Assembly: GCA_025738555.1 (NCBI GenBank)
Contig: JAOVFP010000003.1
Span: 5,394,001-5,458,000 of the forward strand
Source: Cyathus striatus
Taxonomy: Eukaryota; Basidiomycota; Agaricomycetes; Agaricales; Nidulariaceae
Direction: 5' to 3'
DNA: 64,000 bases
In this document: positions 35,482 through 47,648 of the stretch, in pieces
Layout: each line of letters starts with the position of its first letter
How positions within the stretch are numbered: the first letter of the stretch is position 1
The notes under the pieces: model-generated
Told to the model about the DNA's origin: nothing
The model's input: the letters and a program-made list of their open reading frames with translations, nothing else
The model's database searches: none
Position numbers and translations under genes: made by a program

Positions 35482-38400
35482 ATGTCTCATGCAACTTATT
35501 TCCTGACAAACGATGAATCTCTTCCTCCTGGCTCCCCGCCCACGCGTACGTATATTCATCTCTCTCAACCCCACTCTCAACCTCACTTCAACTTCAGAAA
35601 AGTTCGAGGGGCCATGGTTTACAACCCAGCTCACTATTTCCGCCACCATTGGCTTTCTCTCCTTCTTTCTCTTCTCCTATTGTCGTACCCGGTGGCCGTT
35701 GCTGTTTGCTCCCCGCACAAAACTGAAAGGTATCTATCCCTTCATCATTCGATGTCAACCTCGACATCCTACTCCATATTTCTACAGGCTTTTCGCCCCA
35801 TGAAGCTCACGCACATCAAGCATTCTTTGGCTGGATTATGCCAACCATCAAGACCTCAGAGTTCACCGTTTTGCAGATCGTAGGTTTGGACGCCGCCGTC
35901 GTAAGCTACTTATTCTTTCGTCCCGTATTCATGTCTCTTACATTGTCCCATAGCTTCTCAACTTCTTCAAAATGTCGTTCTACTTATTCTCAGTCTGTTC
36001 TTTCTTTGCAGTTGCCATGCTCATGCCAATCAACTGGACAGTATGTGTTTTCTCCCAAGCCTCTCTTCCCCCTCTCATCCTCTCTAGCATAATAAAGATG
36101 TCGATGAAGACGAGGACTGGCCTAGTGATGGAGATGACTGGCCATCGTCTGTCTTGCCCCGCTTATTTGAACCAGCCCGGAATGACACTTCCTCTGGACA
36201 TGACTGGCTCGATCTCATCAACGACGCGAACTCTTATCTATCTGTCCACCTTATATTCACCTATCTTTTCACCGTTCTTGCCTTATACTTTATACACAAA
36301 AACTATCGGCGTTTCATACGATCAAGACAGCTCTTCTCGCTAGAGTTAGTACACTCCATCCCTGCCCGGACGGTCCTAGTCACCAATCTTCCCGGTCACT
36401 TGCAAGGCGAGCGACCCCTTGCAGAATATTTTGAGAATATGGGATTGGCTGTGGAAAGCGTGACTGTATGTCGAGAAGTTGGAAGTCTAAAGCACTTGCT
36501 TGACCAACGCACCGAAGCTCTACTGGCGTTAGAAAATGCCTGGGTCAGTTACGTGGGCAATCCAAGCACGGTCGAAGAGTATGATCCAGAGGATGGGGGT
36601 ATTCCGCAGTTGGTCGATACAGATGTCGAAGGTCAGCCCAATCAACCTAGATTGGTGGTGCCGCACAGGAAGCGTCCTACGATTCGGCCAGGATGGTTTA
36701 AGTCGAAAGTTGACGCCTTGGAGTACTTGGAGACGCGATTTAAAGAGGCGGACGAACTTGTAAAGAAAAGGAGGAGGACCGGAAAGTTCAAACCAACAGG
36801 ATCTGCATTTGTAACATTTGAGAAGATGTCAAGCGCGGTGAGTACTTGTTTAATATATATTGCGGGCATAACTAAATATTTCGAAAGCAAATAGCCGTGC
36901 AAGTTGCTCATGCACCAAATCCTTCACAAATAACTACTTACCCTGCCCCTGAACCCCGCGATATTGTATGGGCAAATATGACACCGACAACGGCAGACAT
37001 TAGAACAAGAGACGTCATTGTTCTTGGACTTATGGCATTCCTTTTCTTCTTTTGGCTCTTCCCGATTACAGCCCTTGCAAGCCTGCTGAGCTATAAGGAA
37101 ATAAAGAAAACTATGCCATGGCTTGGAAAGCTTATCGACTCAAATGAGCAAGTTCGGGCAATTGTTCAGAACTCTCTGCCATCTATAGCAATGATTTCAC
37201 TGAATGCGTTCCTGCCATTTATGTTGGAAGGTTCGCTCGGCTTTAGCGTTTTGTTGTCATTATCTAATAACTATCCGCTAGGTCTCACCTATCTTCAAGG
37301 GTACCGAGCCCGCAGCTGGGTTGAATACTCCTTACTGAAAAAGTCGGTGCTAGTTTTTTTATTTATATCGTTGGCTGCGATGACCGAACCTGTCTAGATA
37401 TTTTCTCTTTTTGCTCATCAACGTTGTTTTCATTTTCCTACTTGCCACTACGTATTGGCAGCTAGTTCGTGATCTCGCGAATTCCCCTGCTAAAGTTCCG
37501 GAAAAGCTCGCCATCGCTTTATACGCCGGTAAGGCAAGGTGAGATCGACGGCTGTTATCGTGACTTGGGAGACTTGCTAATACAGACCGTAAGGCACTTC
37601 TTTTTATCTTACGTTATTTTGCAAGGTTAGGATTCCTTTATGTGTACATCTTCTCCGGGACATTGATTTAACGATAGGACTTGGAATAATGCCGCTTCAA
37701 CTATTAAACCTTGGCGTCATAATCCCTCGCTTCTTCATGCGTTTATTCTTCACCAGGACTCCTCGAGGTACTTAAAGTTTACTTGGAATAGTCCAATGTT
37801 GAACGCCACACAGATTATGCTGAACTCAACGCTCCCCCTATGATTAACTACGGTGTTGTCTATCCCCAGGCAATTCTGTTGTTTGTCATTACCCTACTAT
37901 ACAGCGTCGTTCAGCCTCTGATTGTGGTCTTCGGGGCAATTTATTTTGGCGTGGGGTACGTTGTGTACAAGTACAAGCTTTTGTTTGGTTCGTGGCACCC
38001 ACAAAACACCACAACCTCACTAACCCATAACAGTTTTCTATAAGCCTTACGAATCACAAGGCCAGGCGTGGCCTATCACCTTCATTCGACTTATATGGGG
38101 CGTTGTTATATTCTTGTTATTTATGATTGGCATCTTCACATTACGCAAGTCTTACATATTATCCTCGCTCCTAGTGCCTTTACTAGGTGCCACAGTTGTG
38201 TGGTCGTGGTATGTCGACAAGGCATACAGACCCCTGAGCAAATATGTGGGCTTAAGTTCCATATTCGAAGTGCAAAGGGGTGAAGATACGGCAGAGGTTT
38301 TAAGACTGAGGGCTGGACACCCTGTAACTTGGTCACAAAGGTCATATTTATTTATCATTAAGCTACTCTCCCTGATCTTCTTGTCTACAGCAACCTGAAC

Positions 38401-39222
38401 AGAAGGCGATATGCTCAAAACGACGACACGTTGTACGTTGCCCCTGAAGATGAGAGAACAGATTATGTGAGTGAATTTGGCAATACTTGTTTAGACGGAA
38501 CTAATTTTTGCGTTGCACAGTCCCAACCTCCAATGGCAAATTGGTATCGCGGAGTATTGAAGTGAGTATAACTTCAGTTAGATTTTATATGTATCTCACG
38601 CTATCAAAGCACTGGTAAGCGCCGTTACGGGCATCCTGCATTGAATGGGGTACTTCCGGAACCTTGGTTGCCACTGAAGAAAGGACATGCACTTGTCAAT
38701 AACGACCGGGCTGGCCACAGAGTTCATAAAGATTCTAATCAAGCTGTCATATTGACTTTACGGAAGCGCTATAGTTCCGCTTCCCGGAGAGGCACTCAAC
38801 AACGGAGTCGTGAGGGGCCGGTTGCTGGCCCTTCGACCACTGGAGAACCGCCTGTCCTTGATGGCAGAACTGTGGATGCCACCATAATAAGCTCTAACCC
38901 TTGGCATGACACAAGGCCTGGTGCACGGCATTCCTTGCAACACCGTCTAAGTTATGACCATGGCTCAGGCGTTATTATGTTACCAGATGATGGAGAGTGG
39001 CTGGAGGAGGACGCCACGGATAGCGATGAAGAGAATTTTGAAGAAAATGGCTTGGAGAGGTCTGTGACGGATACCATTTTGACGGACAATGGAGCATCAA
39101 CGCCTTTAAATACCTCCTCTTCTCCCACTCGATCATCGAGATATAGAACTTACTTCCATCATCCCGAACGAAGGAGACTCTCTATTACGGGTGCGTTACC
39201 GGGACACCAGCCAGAGCAATAA
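35482..39222 (+). CDS. CSC1/OSCA-like cation channel (DUF221)
   Basis: Multi-pass plasma-membrane protein of the CSC1/Rsn1/Phm7 family, related to hyperosmolality-gated calcium channels. The best start is ATG 35482 (MSHATYFLTNDESLPPGSPP), with a GTACGT intron leading to QKFEGPWFTTQLTISATIGF. The order is an N-terminal RSN1 TM segment, the cytosolic domain with RTVLVTNLPGHLQGERPLAE and RTGKFKPTGSAFVTFEKM, PAPEPRDIVWANM, then the TM core (DVIVLGLMAFLFFFWLFPIT, MINYGVVYPQAILLFVITLL, RKSYILSSLLVPLLG), and an acidic Ser-rich cytosolic tail ending PGHQPEQ. More than ten introns are needed and all can be placed in frame. An alternative ATG at 35513 uses a different donor. Confidence 0.88.
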
Positions 39223-39422
39223 AACTGCCTGCATATTGGAACTCTTATGAGTACTGGATAAACTGGCATGCATTACGCAAAATTGTACCTAAAGCACATT
39301 TTTAATTCTTCACCGTAGATTAACAACGAACCGTCCAGTACGAATATATAACAAATGTGTTTCCTGAAAAGCCTTATATACTATTGTATTCCATTATTTA
39401 TTCAGATGGGCATGCTGTAGTG

Positions 39423-40447
39423 TCAGATGTACATGCCGCCTTCTCCGATATTCGTAGTCTTTGTGGTGACTATAGTGTTCCGATGGTCATCTTTCAGTTC
39501 CCATTTTCTGTCAATGTTTTCCTTAATGGCGTCGAATAAAAGTTTATCGGCTCTGTTCATGGCACTGACAGACCATTCGACGTCGTCATGTGCAAGGTGA
39601 GAAATGTTGGATGGCGTAATGGTCTTTGGTGCTGGGTGTGGAATATGAGGTGACGGAAGGAGGATGAGGGATGCCATTATGTTGGTGACGGCGAGGATCG
39701 ACATGAATGAAGCGGATGTGGAATGAATCAAATTTGGAGGAGAAAATAGCTCAGTTTCTTGCGCCTGCCAAAAGCTAAGCAAAAAATACCAATAATATAC
39801 AACGAATTTGCGTACCAGACTAGTTGGTGAGGTAGAAAGGTATCGAATAGGTGCATCATCATATGACACAGGATGATTTGTGACGTAAGCAGGAACAGCA
39901 TAAGAGTCCAGAAGAGAAACACTGGGGAGAAGGTAAGATAACGATATGGCTGTAGTACTAGAGTGCATACCATTCTGGCTTTAATGCATCAAGGACAGCT
40001 TCGGAGTATAGATGCATAGATGATATAGGTACTCTCGAAAGAACTTCAGATACTATTACTGTTGATTTTGTCCAAAATGGATTGAAAATTAGGCCAATCT
40101 GAAACTTGGTTTATACGCAATACCAGTGCTTAATGGACACCGACAAACCTGGACACCATTAGCCATTACGGCCCCCGTCTGCTCTCCTAAGCTGGCACCA
40201 CGTGCCCAGTGCCTACCTGTCTCTCCGGTTGCTATAACCAGTTTGTTGCCGGTTGGTATATTTCCAATGATCTTGACATCGACAGTAGGTGGGGTGTCAT
40301 TAGTAGGTGAAGCATGAAGGGGATTGATCTCGTCTTCCTCGTCCGATTCAACGGCATAGCGGGGAGGAACCGTGTCGGCCAAGGGATCTATGTCCTACGT
40401 GGGGTGAATATTCTGACCCAGAAAGAAAATCTGTGAAAAAATACCAT
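39423..40447 (-). CDS. Proteasome assembly chaperone PAC1-like
   Basis: Likely fungal counterpart of PAC1/Poc1, which pairs with PAC2 to build the 20S alpha ring. The start codon is a separate exon: ATG 40447-40445 followed at once by GTATTT, and the next exon reads DIDPLADTVPPRYAVESDEE. Further blocks are KLVIATGETGRHWARGASLG, IGLIFNPFWTKSTVIVSEVL, HLYSEAVLDALKP, VSLLDSYAVPAYVTNHPVSY, NLIHSTSASFMSILAVTNIM and HIPHPAPKTITPSNI. The frame is open when introns at 40137 and 39969 are removed. It ends at TGA 39425-39423. The identification rests on general resemblance of SLLDSYAVPAYV and the preceding strand pattern, so it is tentative. Confidence 0.55.
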
Positions 40448-40648
40448 TTGATAAATTGGTTGTGGTGGTGAATATCTACTTGCTTTATAAGTTACGTCAG
40501 TGGTTTTGAATCACGAAAGATTAGATCGGTTGGAGGCCAACATCCCCTAGTTATAACAGAGCCAAACAAATTCATCCCGTCCATCCTGCCGTCCGGCGTC
40601 CGTTCCAACTTGCACACCAGTTCATCAAACCTCCTATACTCTCCTATC

Positions 40649-41334
40649 ATGGTGCGTATTACAATCTCTTATTTTGTGCACTTGTAACATTGTATTTCAG
40701 AGCGACAACTCCGGTATGCCTCATTTTTGTGGCTTGATATATCATTTGTCGAACCCGACGTATTGTAGAATACAAGGAAGCATTTGCACTCTTTGACAAG
40801 CGCGGCACAGGCGCTGTCCCAAGAGAAACACTGGGAGATCTTCTACGTGCACTTGGTCAGAATCCAACTCAGTCGGAGGTAGCTGAAATTGTGGCTTCGG
40901 CTCCTCGCGATGGTGCGTTAAATCCATTCGTTCTCAAGCTACTATTCATATTTCATTCCAGTCGACTATAAAACATTCCTCACAATCCTCAACCGTCCCG
41001 ATGGATTTAAGCCGGCAGGGACACCCGGTACATTCTGCAACATTGGTCACGTTTATTCGATGCTAACCCAGCTGCAGAGGAATTCATTCGTGGTTTCCAA
41101 GTATTCGATAAGGAGGGGAACGGCTTTATTGGCGCTGGAGAGCTTCGTTATGTCTTAACGCAACTTGGGGAGAAAATGACAGACGAAGAGGTGGATGAGC
41201 TGCTAAAGGGGATTCAGATTGGCCCGTGCGTGACGTTCTCTTGTCTTTCACTTTCCACAACTCCTAATCATGTTGTATACAGTGACGGTAATATAAATTA
41301 CGAATCTTTTGTTCGCACCATTCTCAGCCAGTAA
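40649..41334 (+). CDS. mlc1: Myosin essential light chain (Mlc1/Cdc4 type)
   Basis: EF-hand light chain of the calmodulin superfamily that binds IQ motifs of type II and V myosins and acts in cytokinesis. Coding begins with an ATG-only exon (40649-40651, then GTGCGT), next SDNS, then [20 protein letters not shown]. Other blocks are [80 protein letters not shown] and [14 protein letters not shown]. The first EF loop lacks most calcium ligands and the second keeps several, as in essential light chains. The last exons end at TAA 41332-41334. Six exons in all. Confidence 0.85.
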
Positions 41335-41567
41335 TCTGTTCTACTTGGTTCTCTCGTGCATTTGTTTCTATTTGCTTCGCGTATACCTACCTACACGCGA
41401 CCAATCATACCAGTGTCCGGATCGTTCAACATTACCAACAAAAAAATATCCCTTATGCATTAAATAAGTCTTATTAGCCATTCTGCTAGCAACACTGGAT
41501 TAAGTTAAAGTGCATGCGGTGATTATATATAGTCCCTAGTTGTGCAGCGTTGCAGTAACTCTTCCAT

Positions 41568-43525
41568 CTACTCACTCTCTTCTGTGCTATACCCGTCGGA
41601 GTCACTGCTTGCATTGGTATAGCCATTAGAGCCTTCCATCGATCGCTGGGATTCACCCGACTTCCTTCCCGCATTCGATAGCATTTCTACTGCAACCTGT
41701 CCACCGCCTCTCAGCTCAGGAATGTCTTCCAGTTGAACTCCAGCGATCCAAGGAATTTCCTTCCTAGGGTATGCAGAAACAACAAGGAATCCCCACCACT
41801 TGCTCGCGCTGGATACATTCTTCAGATGCTCTTCCACAGTTCTCTCAGGCGTCTCCGAAATAACAGTATGCGGCGGCTGCGAGGGGTCTTCTGCAGCTGA
41901 AATATGAGACGGAATAAGCTGAGCATCGACAACAGCATACAACGTGGTCAACGTTGCGCCTGGTGCGAACGCATGAATGATCCTTCCCCCTTCGGGTAGT
42001 CGAATAGCAATCCTCAACTTCCCGTTAGGTTGTTGTGACACAACACCCCTCAACCATCTCCTCCAGACCATTCTCCTCTCCTCCTCTCGCTCCCTTTCCA
42101 ATCGCTCATACTCCCTCACTTCTTGTTCCTTTCTTTCTTCCTCCTCAACCGCTTTCCTTCTCTCTTGCTCCTCCCTCTCCTCCCTCATCTTACGCTCAAT
42201 TCTCTCACGATCCCTCCTCGCTGACTCTCTAAAAGCACGATCCTGCTCTTCTCGAAGTTCGCGTTCCCGTTGGCGATCGCGCTCAGTATTTTTTAAGCGC
42301 TCCAGGAAAGGTCTGACACGCGGGATTACCTGGCGCGTCAAATGCTCCGTCAATGTCTGAGCGGAGGTGGGTTCAGATGCAGGGACGGAGGGGCCTTGGT
42401 GCCGTGAGAGAACGGTCATTACAGGAGTAGAACTTGAAGATGACGAGCGAGAAGGGATGCGGCGCGGCTGTAATGCAACAAATGCGATGAAGGGATATGT
42501 CGTTGCTTGTAGTTTCTCGGATGCTGTGACCAACATTTAACGCAAGTCTTTGGGCGCTATTTTTGAAGGATAGCTCACCTGACCATGCCTCGCGGTTGCG
42601 GACATCACCACCCCATACGACAATATCATTATCATAAAGCGTCTTTACAAAGTTAGGGTCGGTCAAGGTTGACCTGAAATGCCGTGAATTAAATAATGAG
42701 TGGGGAACAGTGAAATATAGCAATACCTCTTGAACTCTGCAGTATCGTCATGCTCTTCTGCCACCAAAATTATGCATGCAATCTTGTGTTCTCGTTGGCA
42801 GAGTCGTATGGTTTCCTCGTATGACCCCAGTCTAAAGTCGGGCAACAGCTTGCGTCCATCTTCACCAAAAGAATCGGTGGCAGCATTGCGCGCAACCAAA
42901 TTGGACGGGCCAGCATTTATTCCAGAAGCAGTACTGCCGGACGTCCTTTGCCTAAGTCTTCCTATGGAAATTGCGCCGGTCTCTTCTTCAAGTTCTCGCA
43001 GCCATCTATCGGGCCCACCATGGCCTGTGGGGCGGCCTATCCTCTGGGGTCGGAAAGTGAGACCGCTGAACCTAGGGAAGGGAATGCGCAATAGACCGAA
43101 TAAAAACCGGACAACACCAGTAAGGATTTGTAAGGGCAAAGAAAGAACAGAAAAGACCGGGCGAGCTAGTTGAAAGATTGTGCTGGAGAGAGTGGGTGGA
43201 CGAGGACGATCGTTGCCTAGAAGTGCCTCTGACTCCTCTCCTTGATGTGAGTCGTCTACTTGGAAGGGTTCTATCTGGGAACGGGAGGAAGATGGTGCTG
43301 GTGCGCTGGAGGACACATTACCAAATATGAAGTCCGCTGCTCGCTGTACAGATAATATAAGATGAGTCGTGTGTATACACTAGTGAAAAGAACGAAAAGA
43401 ACAGATACCTGGACGTCCCAGTCGACTGAACGAAGGACACTAACGGCAACATCATCGTCCCCGCCGTTGGTTAATTCGCGGAGCTGAGTGAGCGCAGCCT
43501 GTTGCTGCGAGGTAAGATCGTCCAT
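41568..43525 (-). CDS. FAF2/UBXD8-like UBA-UAS-UBX protein
   Basis: Related to human FAF2 and fission yeast Ucp10, ER-anchored Cdc48/p97 adaptors. ATG 43525 gives MDDLTSQQQAALTQLRELTN, a UBA-like N terminus. A hydrophobic hairpin follows (SVLSLPLQILTGVVRFLFGLL). The UAS thioredoxin-like domain has CQREHKIACIILVAEEHDD, DPNFVKTLYDNDIVVWGGDV and TTYPFIAFVALQ. A long charged coiled-coil (about 130 residues, many RERE/EEER runs) leads into the C-terminal UBX domain (QPNGKLRIAIRLPEGGRIIH). The tail is acidic and Ser-rich. The promoter is shared with TyrRS, which starts 313 bp away on the other strand. Confidence 0.85.
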
Positions 43526-43838
43526 TACCGCTGAATTGGTGGGTTGCAAGCGGTGTGGGAGATGGTGAGGGAAGGTGAGCAGGGCGTTGAGGAGGTGAGG
43601 TTCGGGCGTTGGCTGTTGCTTGCTTAACTTCAAAAGTTAACAGCGTACAGGCAGGTGACGTAGATGTCACATGGTCACATGTCATACATGTCACGTGATA
43701 TAATGGCGGAGATAGCCGAAGTCGAGTCAGTTGCAAGTCTTGATAACATTAAAGCTCATCTTAATCTCAAGTTCGTGTCTTTGCAACTGGCAATCGACCC
43801 TTGCACCTCGCTCTTTTATTTCACTGACATCCCTCATA
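43526..43838. promoter_or_regulatory. Shared promoter with clustered E-box motifs
   Basis: In the divergent spacer between the FAF2-like gene and TyrRS, four related motifs lie almost head to tail: GTCACATG at 43666 and at 43674, GTCATACATG at 43681, and the palindromic GTCACGTGA at 43690. CACGTG/CACATG boxes bind bHLH factors such as Cbf1 in fungi. Function here is inferred. Confidence 0.4.
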
Positions 43839-45435
43839 ATGGCGACCGCCGACGAAAAATACGAACTAATTACCAGAAGGCTTCAGGAGGTTCTTGGTGC
43901 TGACACCATCAAAGCAATTCTTGCTGAAGGCCGCCATCCAAAAGCCTACTGGGGTATGTACATGGCTGCTTCTGTTCGATACCTTGCCGACAACTCTCAT
44001 AGGGACCGCTCCCACCGGAAGACGTGCGTAGTGTTTATGGCTGCGTGAGGGCCTCATTAACCAGCATCTGCAGCCCATCTCGGATATTTCGTACCTTTAA
44101 CAAAAATCGCTGACTTCCTCAGGGCCGGTGTGGAGGTAAGTCACTCAGTCAGCCCTTAAACACACTGCTCTAAACCCTAGAACAGGTCAAGATTTTATTT
44201 GCTGGTCCGCTTTTTTAACTTGTACATTCTTCATTTGTTCACGTATTATCCAGATATACATGCTTTTCTCGACAACCTGAAGGCACCGCTGGAGCTTGTC
44301 GAACACAGAACCAAGTACTATCAACATGTCCTTATGGCTGTTTTTAAATCGCTTGGTATTCCTACATCCAAGCTCATTTTCGTACAAGGTTCAACCTACC
44401 AGTTATCAAAAGAGTACAATCTTGATCACTACAAACTCTGCGTCACTGTCACTGAACACGATGCTAAGAAAGCAGGCGCTGAGGTCGTGAAGCAGGTAGA
44501 GAGCCCTCTGCTCAGTGGTCTCCTGTACCCCGGTCTTCAGGCTCTCGATGAGCAATACCTTGATATTGACTTTCAGTTCGGTGGTATCGATCAAGTATGT
44601 TCAAATCATCTTTTATTTTGGCGTCATTCAACGTTTCTTTCGTCATCTAGAGAAAGATCTTCACATTTGCCGAGCTTTATCTCCCGAAACTGGGCTACAA
44701 GAAGCGCGCCCATCTTATGAATGCCATGGTACCCGGCCTCGCAGGTGGTAAAATGTCATCTTCCGACCCTAATTCTAAAATCGACTTTTTGGACGGGCCC
44801 GATGTCATCCGCAAGAAGATCAAGGCTGCGTTCTGCGAGGAGGGAAATGTTACAGAGAATGGTGTCCTCTCGTTTGTCGAAGCCGTTTTAATCCCCATCA
44901 GCGAGCTCCGACTTGACAGATTAAAGGGGGATGAGATCCTAGAGCCGGGGTTGGGTGACCAGACGCCGTTCGTTACTGAAGATGCCCCAGGAGGGTCTGT
45001 TTTCACCGTTGAGAGAGATGACAAGTTTGGCGGAAATAAACACTACAGCTCATTCGCGGACTTGAAAAAGGATTTTGAAGAGAAGGAACTACATCCTGGA
45101 GATCTGAAGAAGGCCGTTATAAATGCAATAAATAAATTGTTGGCACCGATTCAGCAAATCTTTAAGGATAGCGAAGAGTGGAGAAATGTAGAGCAGCTGG
45201 GTTATCCCGTTGAAGTTAAGCCCGTGAAAAAGAAGAAGGTTAGTTATCTGATACTCTGGACTATTGCCTTAGCTCAAAATGGTTATTAAAGGAGAAAGCA
45301 TACCACCCACCTCCACCAGGAAAAGGCAAAAATGCGAAGCAACCCACATCCGATGCTGCTGATGTACCGGTTGTCGAAAAAGAATCTATTTCCACACCGA
45401 ACGATGTTCCGGCAACAGTTGTTGCAGCTACATGA
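43839..45435 (+). CDS. tys1: Cytosolic tyrosyl-tRNA synthetase
   Basis: Class I synthetase charging tRNA-Tyr. ATG 43839 gives [20 protein letters not shown]. The HIGH-type motif is split by introns and reads [20 protein letters not shown]. Then come [60 protein letters not shown] and the KMSSS loop ([20 protein letters not shown]). The C-terminal part ([20 protein letters not shown]) and a Lys/Pro tail match eukaryotic cytosolic TyrRS. All introns keep frame. The last exon ends VVAAT, TGA 45433-45435. It converges with eIF3e. Confidence 0.95.
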
Positions 45436-45793
45436 ATTACAAACAATAATGAAAATATAGGACATTTGTATAGATAGCTTGTATCCTTTATCTGCATTTA
45501 CGTTTATTCACGTCTATGCTCTCCATTTATTGGGATGCCGCACATAATAAATACTATACCCCGCTAGATATAAGTATAGCGCACAGTTCATCATGATTCG
45601 CCTCAGAACAAAAGCTTACCGAAATGATGCATTCTGGCGACGTAGGAATACAAAAAAATACGTACACGTACATCTAACCTAACATCCCCATCCACCAGCA
45701 AGTCAGTGATAAAACGAGCGACTTGAATTACAGGTCGCTGCGCTGGTCAGGATATGCCCTTTTCAAGTGCAGCTGAGGATCGTCACCCAACAC

Positions 45794-47422
45794 TTAACTG
45801 ACTATAACAGCTGGCGCTGGAGTTTCGCTCTTTGTGCCTTGAACTTGCTGGCCTGTCCGAGAGATGGCAGCTCCGAGAGCTTGTGTCCGCAGGGCAAGCC
45901 CACGAGTCTTTTCGATTACGGTTTGGTAGATAGGAAGTGCGGGTCGGTTTATCTCGATGATGTTCTGAGAAGAGCTGTAAGTAGCGTTCGACAGTGACTG
46001 TACATGAAGATAGATACCTTTTCGAGATCAATCTTAGCATCAGCACCCATGCGAGTCTCGCGGATGAGGTTGACAATCCATTTCTCGCCCTCATCACGAG
46101 AAAGATTAAGGCGTTCAGAGAGATCACTATGGTGAACATGTGAGGAGTCATCGACAACAAGAAATACATAAGACTGACCCAATATCAATCCTTTGGTGGA
46201 TTCTACAGTATGCCTCGCTAATGAGGTATCGTGCATTATCCAAGAATTCCTCCCGGTACTCAACGAGAAAGAAATCATTTCCAACAACTTCTTCTGCCTT
46301 GGCGAGTTGCTTCTGGGCAGCTTCGAAGTCAAATTCTACGTAAAGTTCCTTCAAGAAAGATGTGATAGGATCCTGATACTGATATTCCTCTGTTTGTATC
46401 ACCTTGACCACCTCCCGAATTGCATTTCGCACGCGTGAAGACACAGGAGCACTGGCAGATGATGAGGCTGAGGCTTTTCGGGAAAGTATGGCAGCAGAAG
46501 CGAGGTATCGCAGAATCCAGGGGCATGAAGTTTGGATCGTATTGAGATAGGTAGGTGAAAGGAAAGTTTCAAGGAGAAGCGAGCGCCCTTGAGGATGGTT
46601 GAAGTAAACGAAGAGAGACCAGTGGACTAGCCATGTACGGGAATGAAGTTGAGCAAGGGCAGGTTCTGGTGCATTGGAAGTATTGTGTGCGGCAAGAAGT
46701 GCAGCGGTTGAACGGGAGTCTATTGCTTCACGAAGAGCGTTGAGTTCTTCGAGGGCAACTTCCCATTTTCCGGTTAGGATATCTGAGGCGAGTTTACCCC
46801 AGTGAGCAGAAGTATTAAGTTCTGTGTCGGTAGAAAGGATACGGAAATGGTAGAGATAGTCGGCAGCGCCACTGTAGTTTCCATACGAGTATTGGAATTG
46901 GCCAAAATTGTAGAGTGCAGTGATTTGATCAAGGGTAAGCTGAATAAAAGGAAGGTCGTTGTAAGCGCTAATTAGCTGCGATGTAGGTGAAGGAACGGAC
47001 GTTGTAATGATCCTTAAGGTACTGCAAGTTTTGATTTTTATCCTGCCTCAATGCTTGAGCAACATCGGGATTTTCAATCACGTCGAGAACAGCTTGTGCT
47101 TCTTGCTGAAGACGCTCGTGCGTCGAGACAGCATTGTTACGCTTAGCACCGAATTCTACAGACAAACACGAGATGAATAAACGATGGTGGGCATACGATG
47201 AGTAAAAATACCTGCTGGAGGCTCCTGATCAAGATAGAGTTGCTGAAAAAGACTCTCGGCATAGTCAAACATGTTGGTGCCCTTTGCGAGTTCATACTGG
47301 GCAGCCTGGACCTCTTCGGAGGAGAAAAGAGAGGTGCGATCAACAAGATGGGTGAGAAGGGGGAAGGCAAGATGACGGTCGAGGTAGGGAATGATAGTTT
47401 TTGAGAGGTCGTGTTCAGCCAT
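45794..47422 (-). CDS. int6: Translation initiation factor eIF3 subunit e (Int6)
   Basis: PCI-domain subunit of eIF3. ATG 47422 gives [20 protein letters not shown], then [60 protein letters not shown] and [20 protein letters not shown]. The PCI region has [40 protein letters not shown] and [20 protein letters not shown]. It ends [20 protein letters not shown] and a short tail at TAA 45796-45794. Length and motif order fit the family. It is flanked by two tRNA synthetase genes. Confidence 0.93.
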
Positions 47423-47648
47423 GGTTGCGTAGTGGACGTTGAACACGGGGACGAACCTGGCGATGAAGACGAGGAAAGGAGAACAAAATTGTTGCACAGC
47501 CACTAGAGCACGTGTTACCATTGAGAGATTAGATAATAGATATTCGATAGTGATAACAAACTCGAGTCAGATCTCGCCTTCTTTAGTCGTCTGTTCTGCT
47601 GGCACCCACCTTACTATTCCCCCTCATCTCGTCTGTGTTGCTCTCAAT

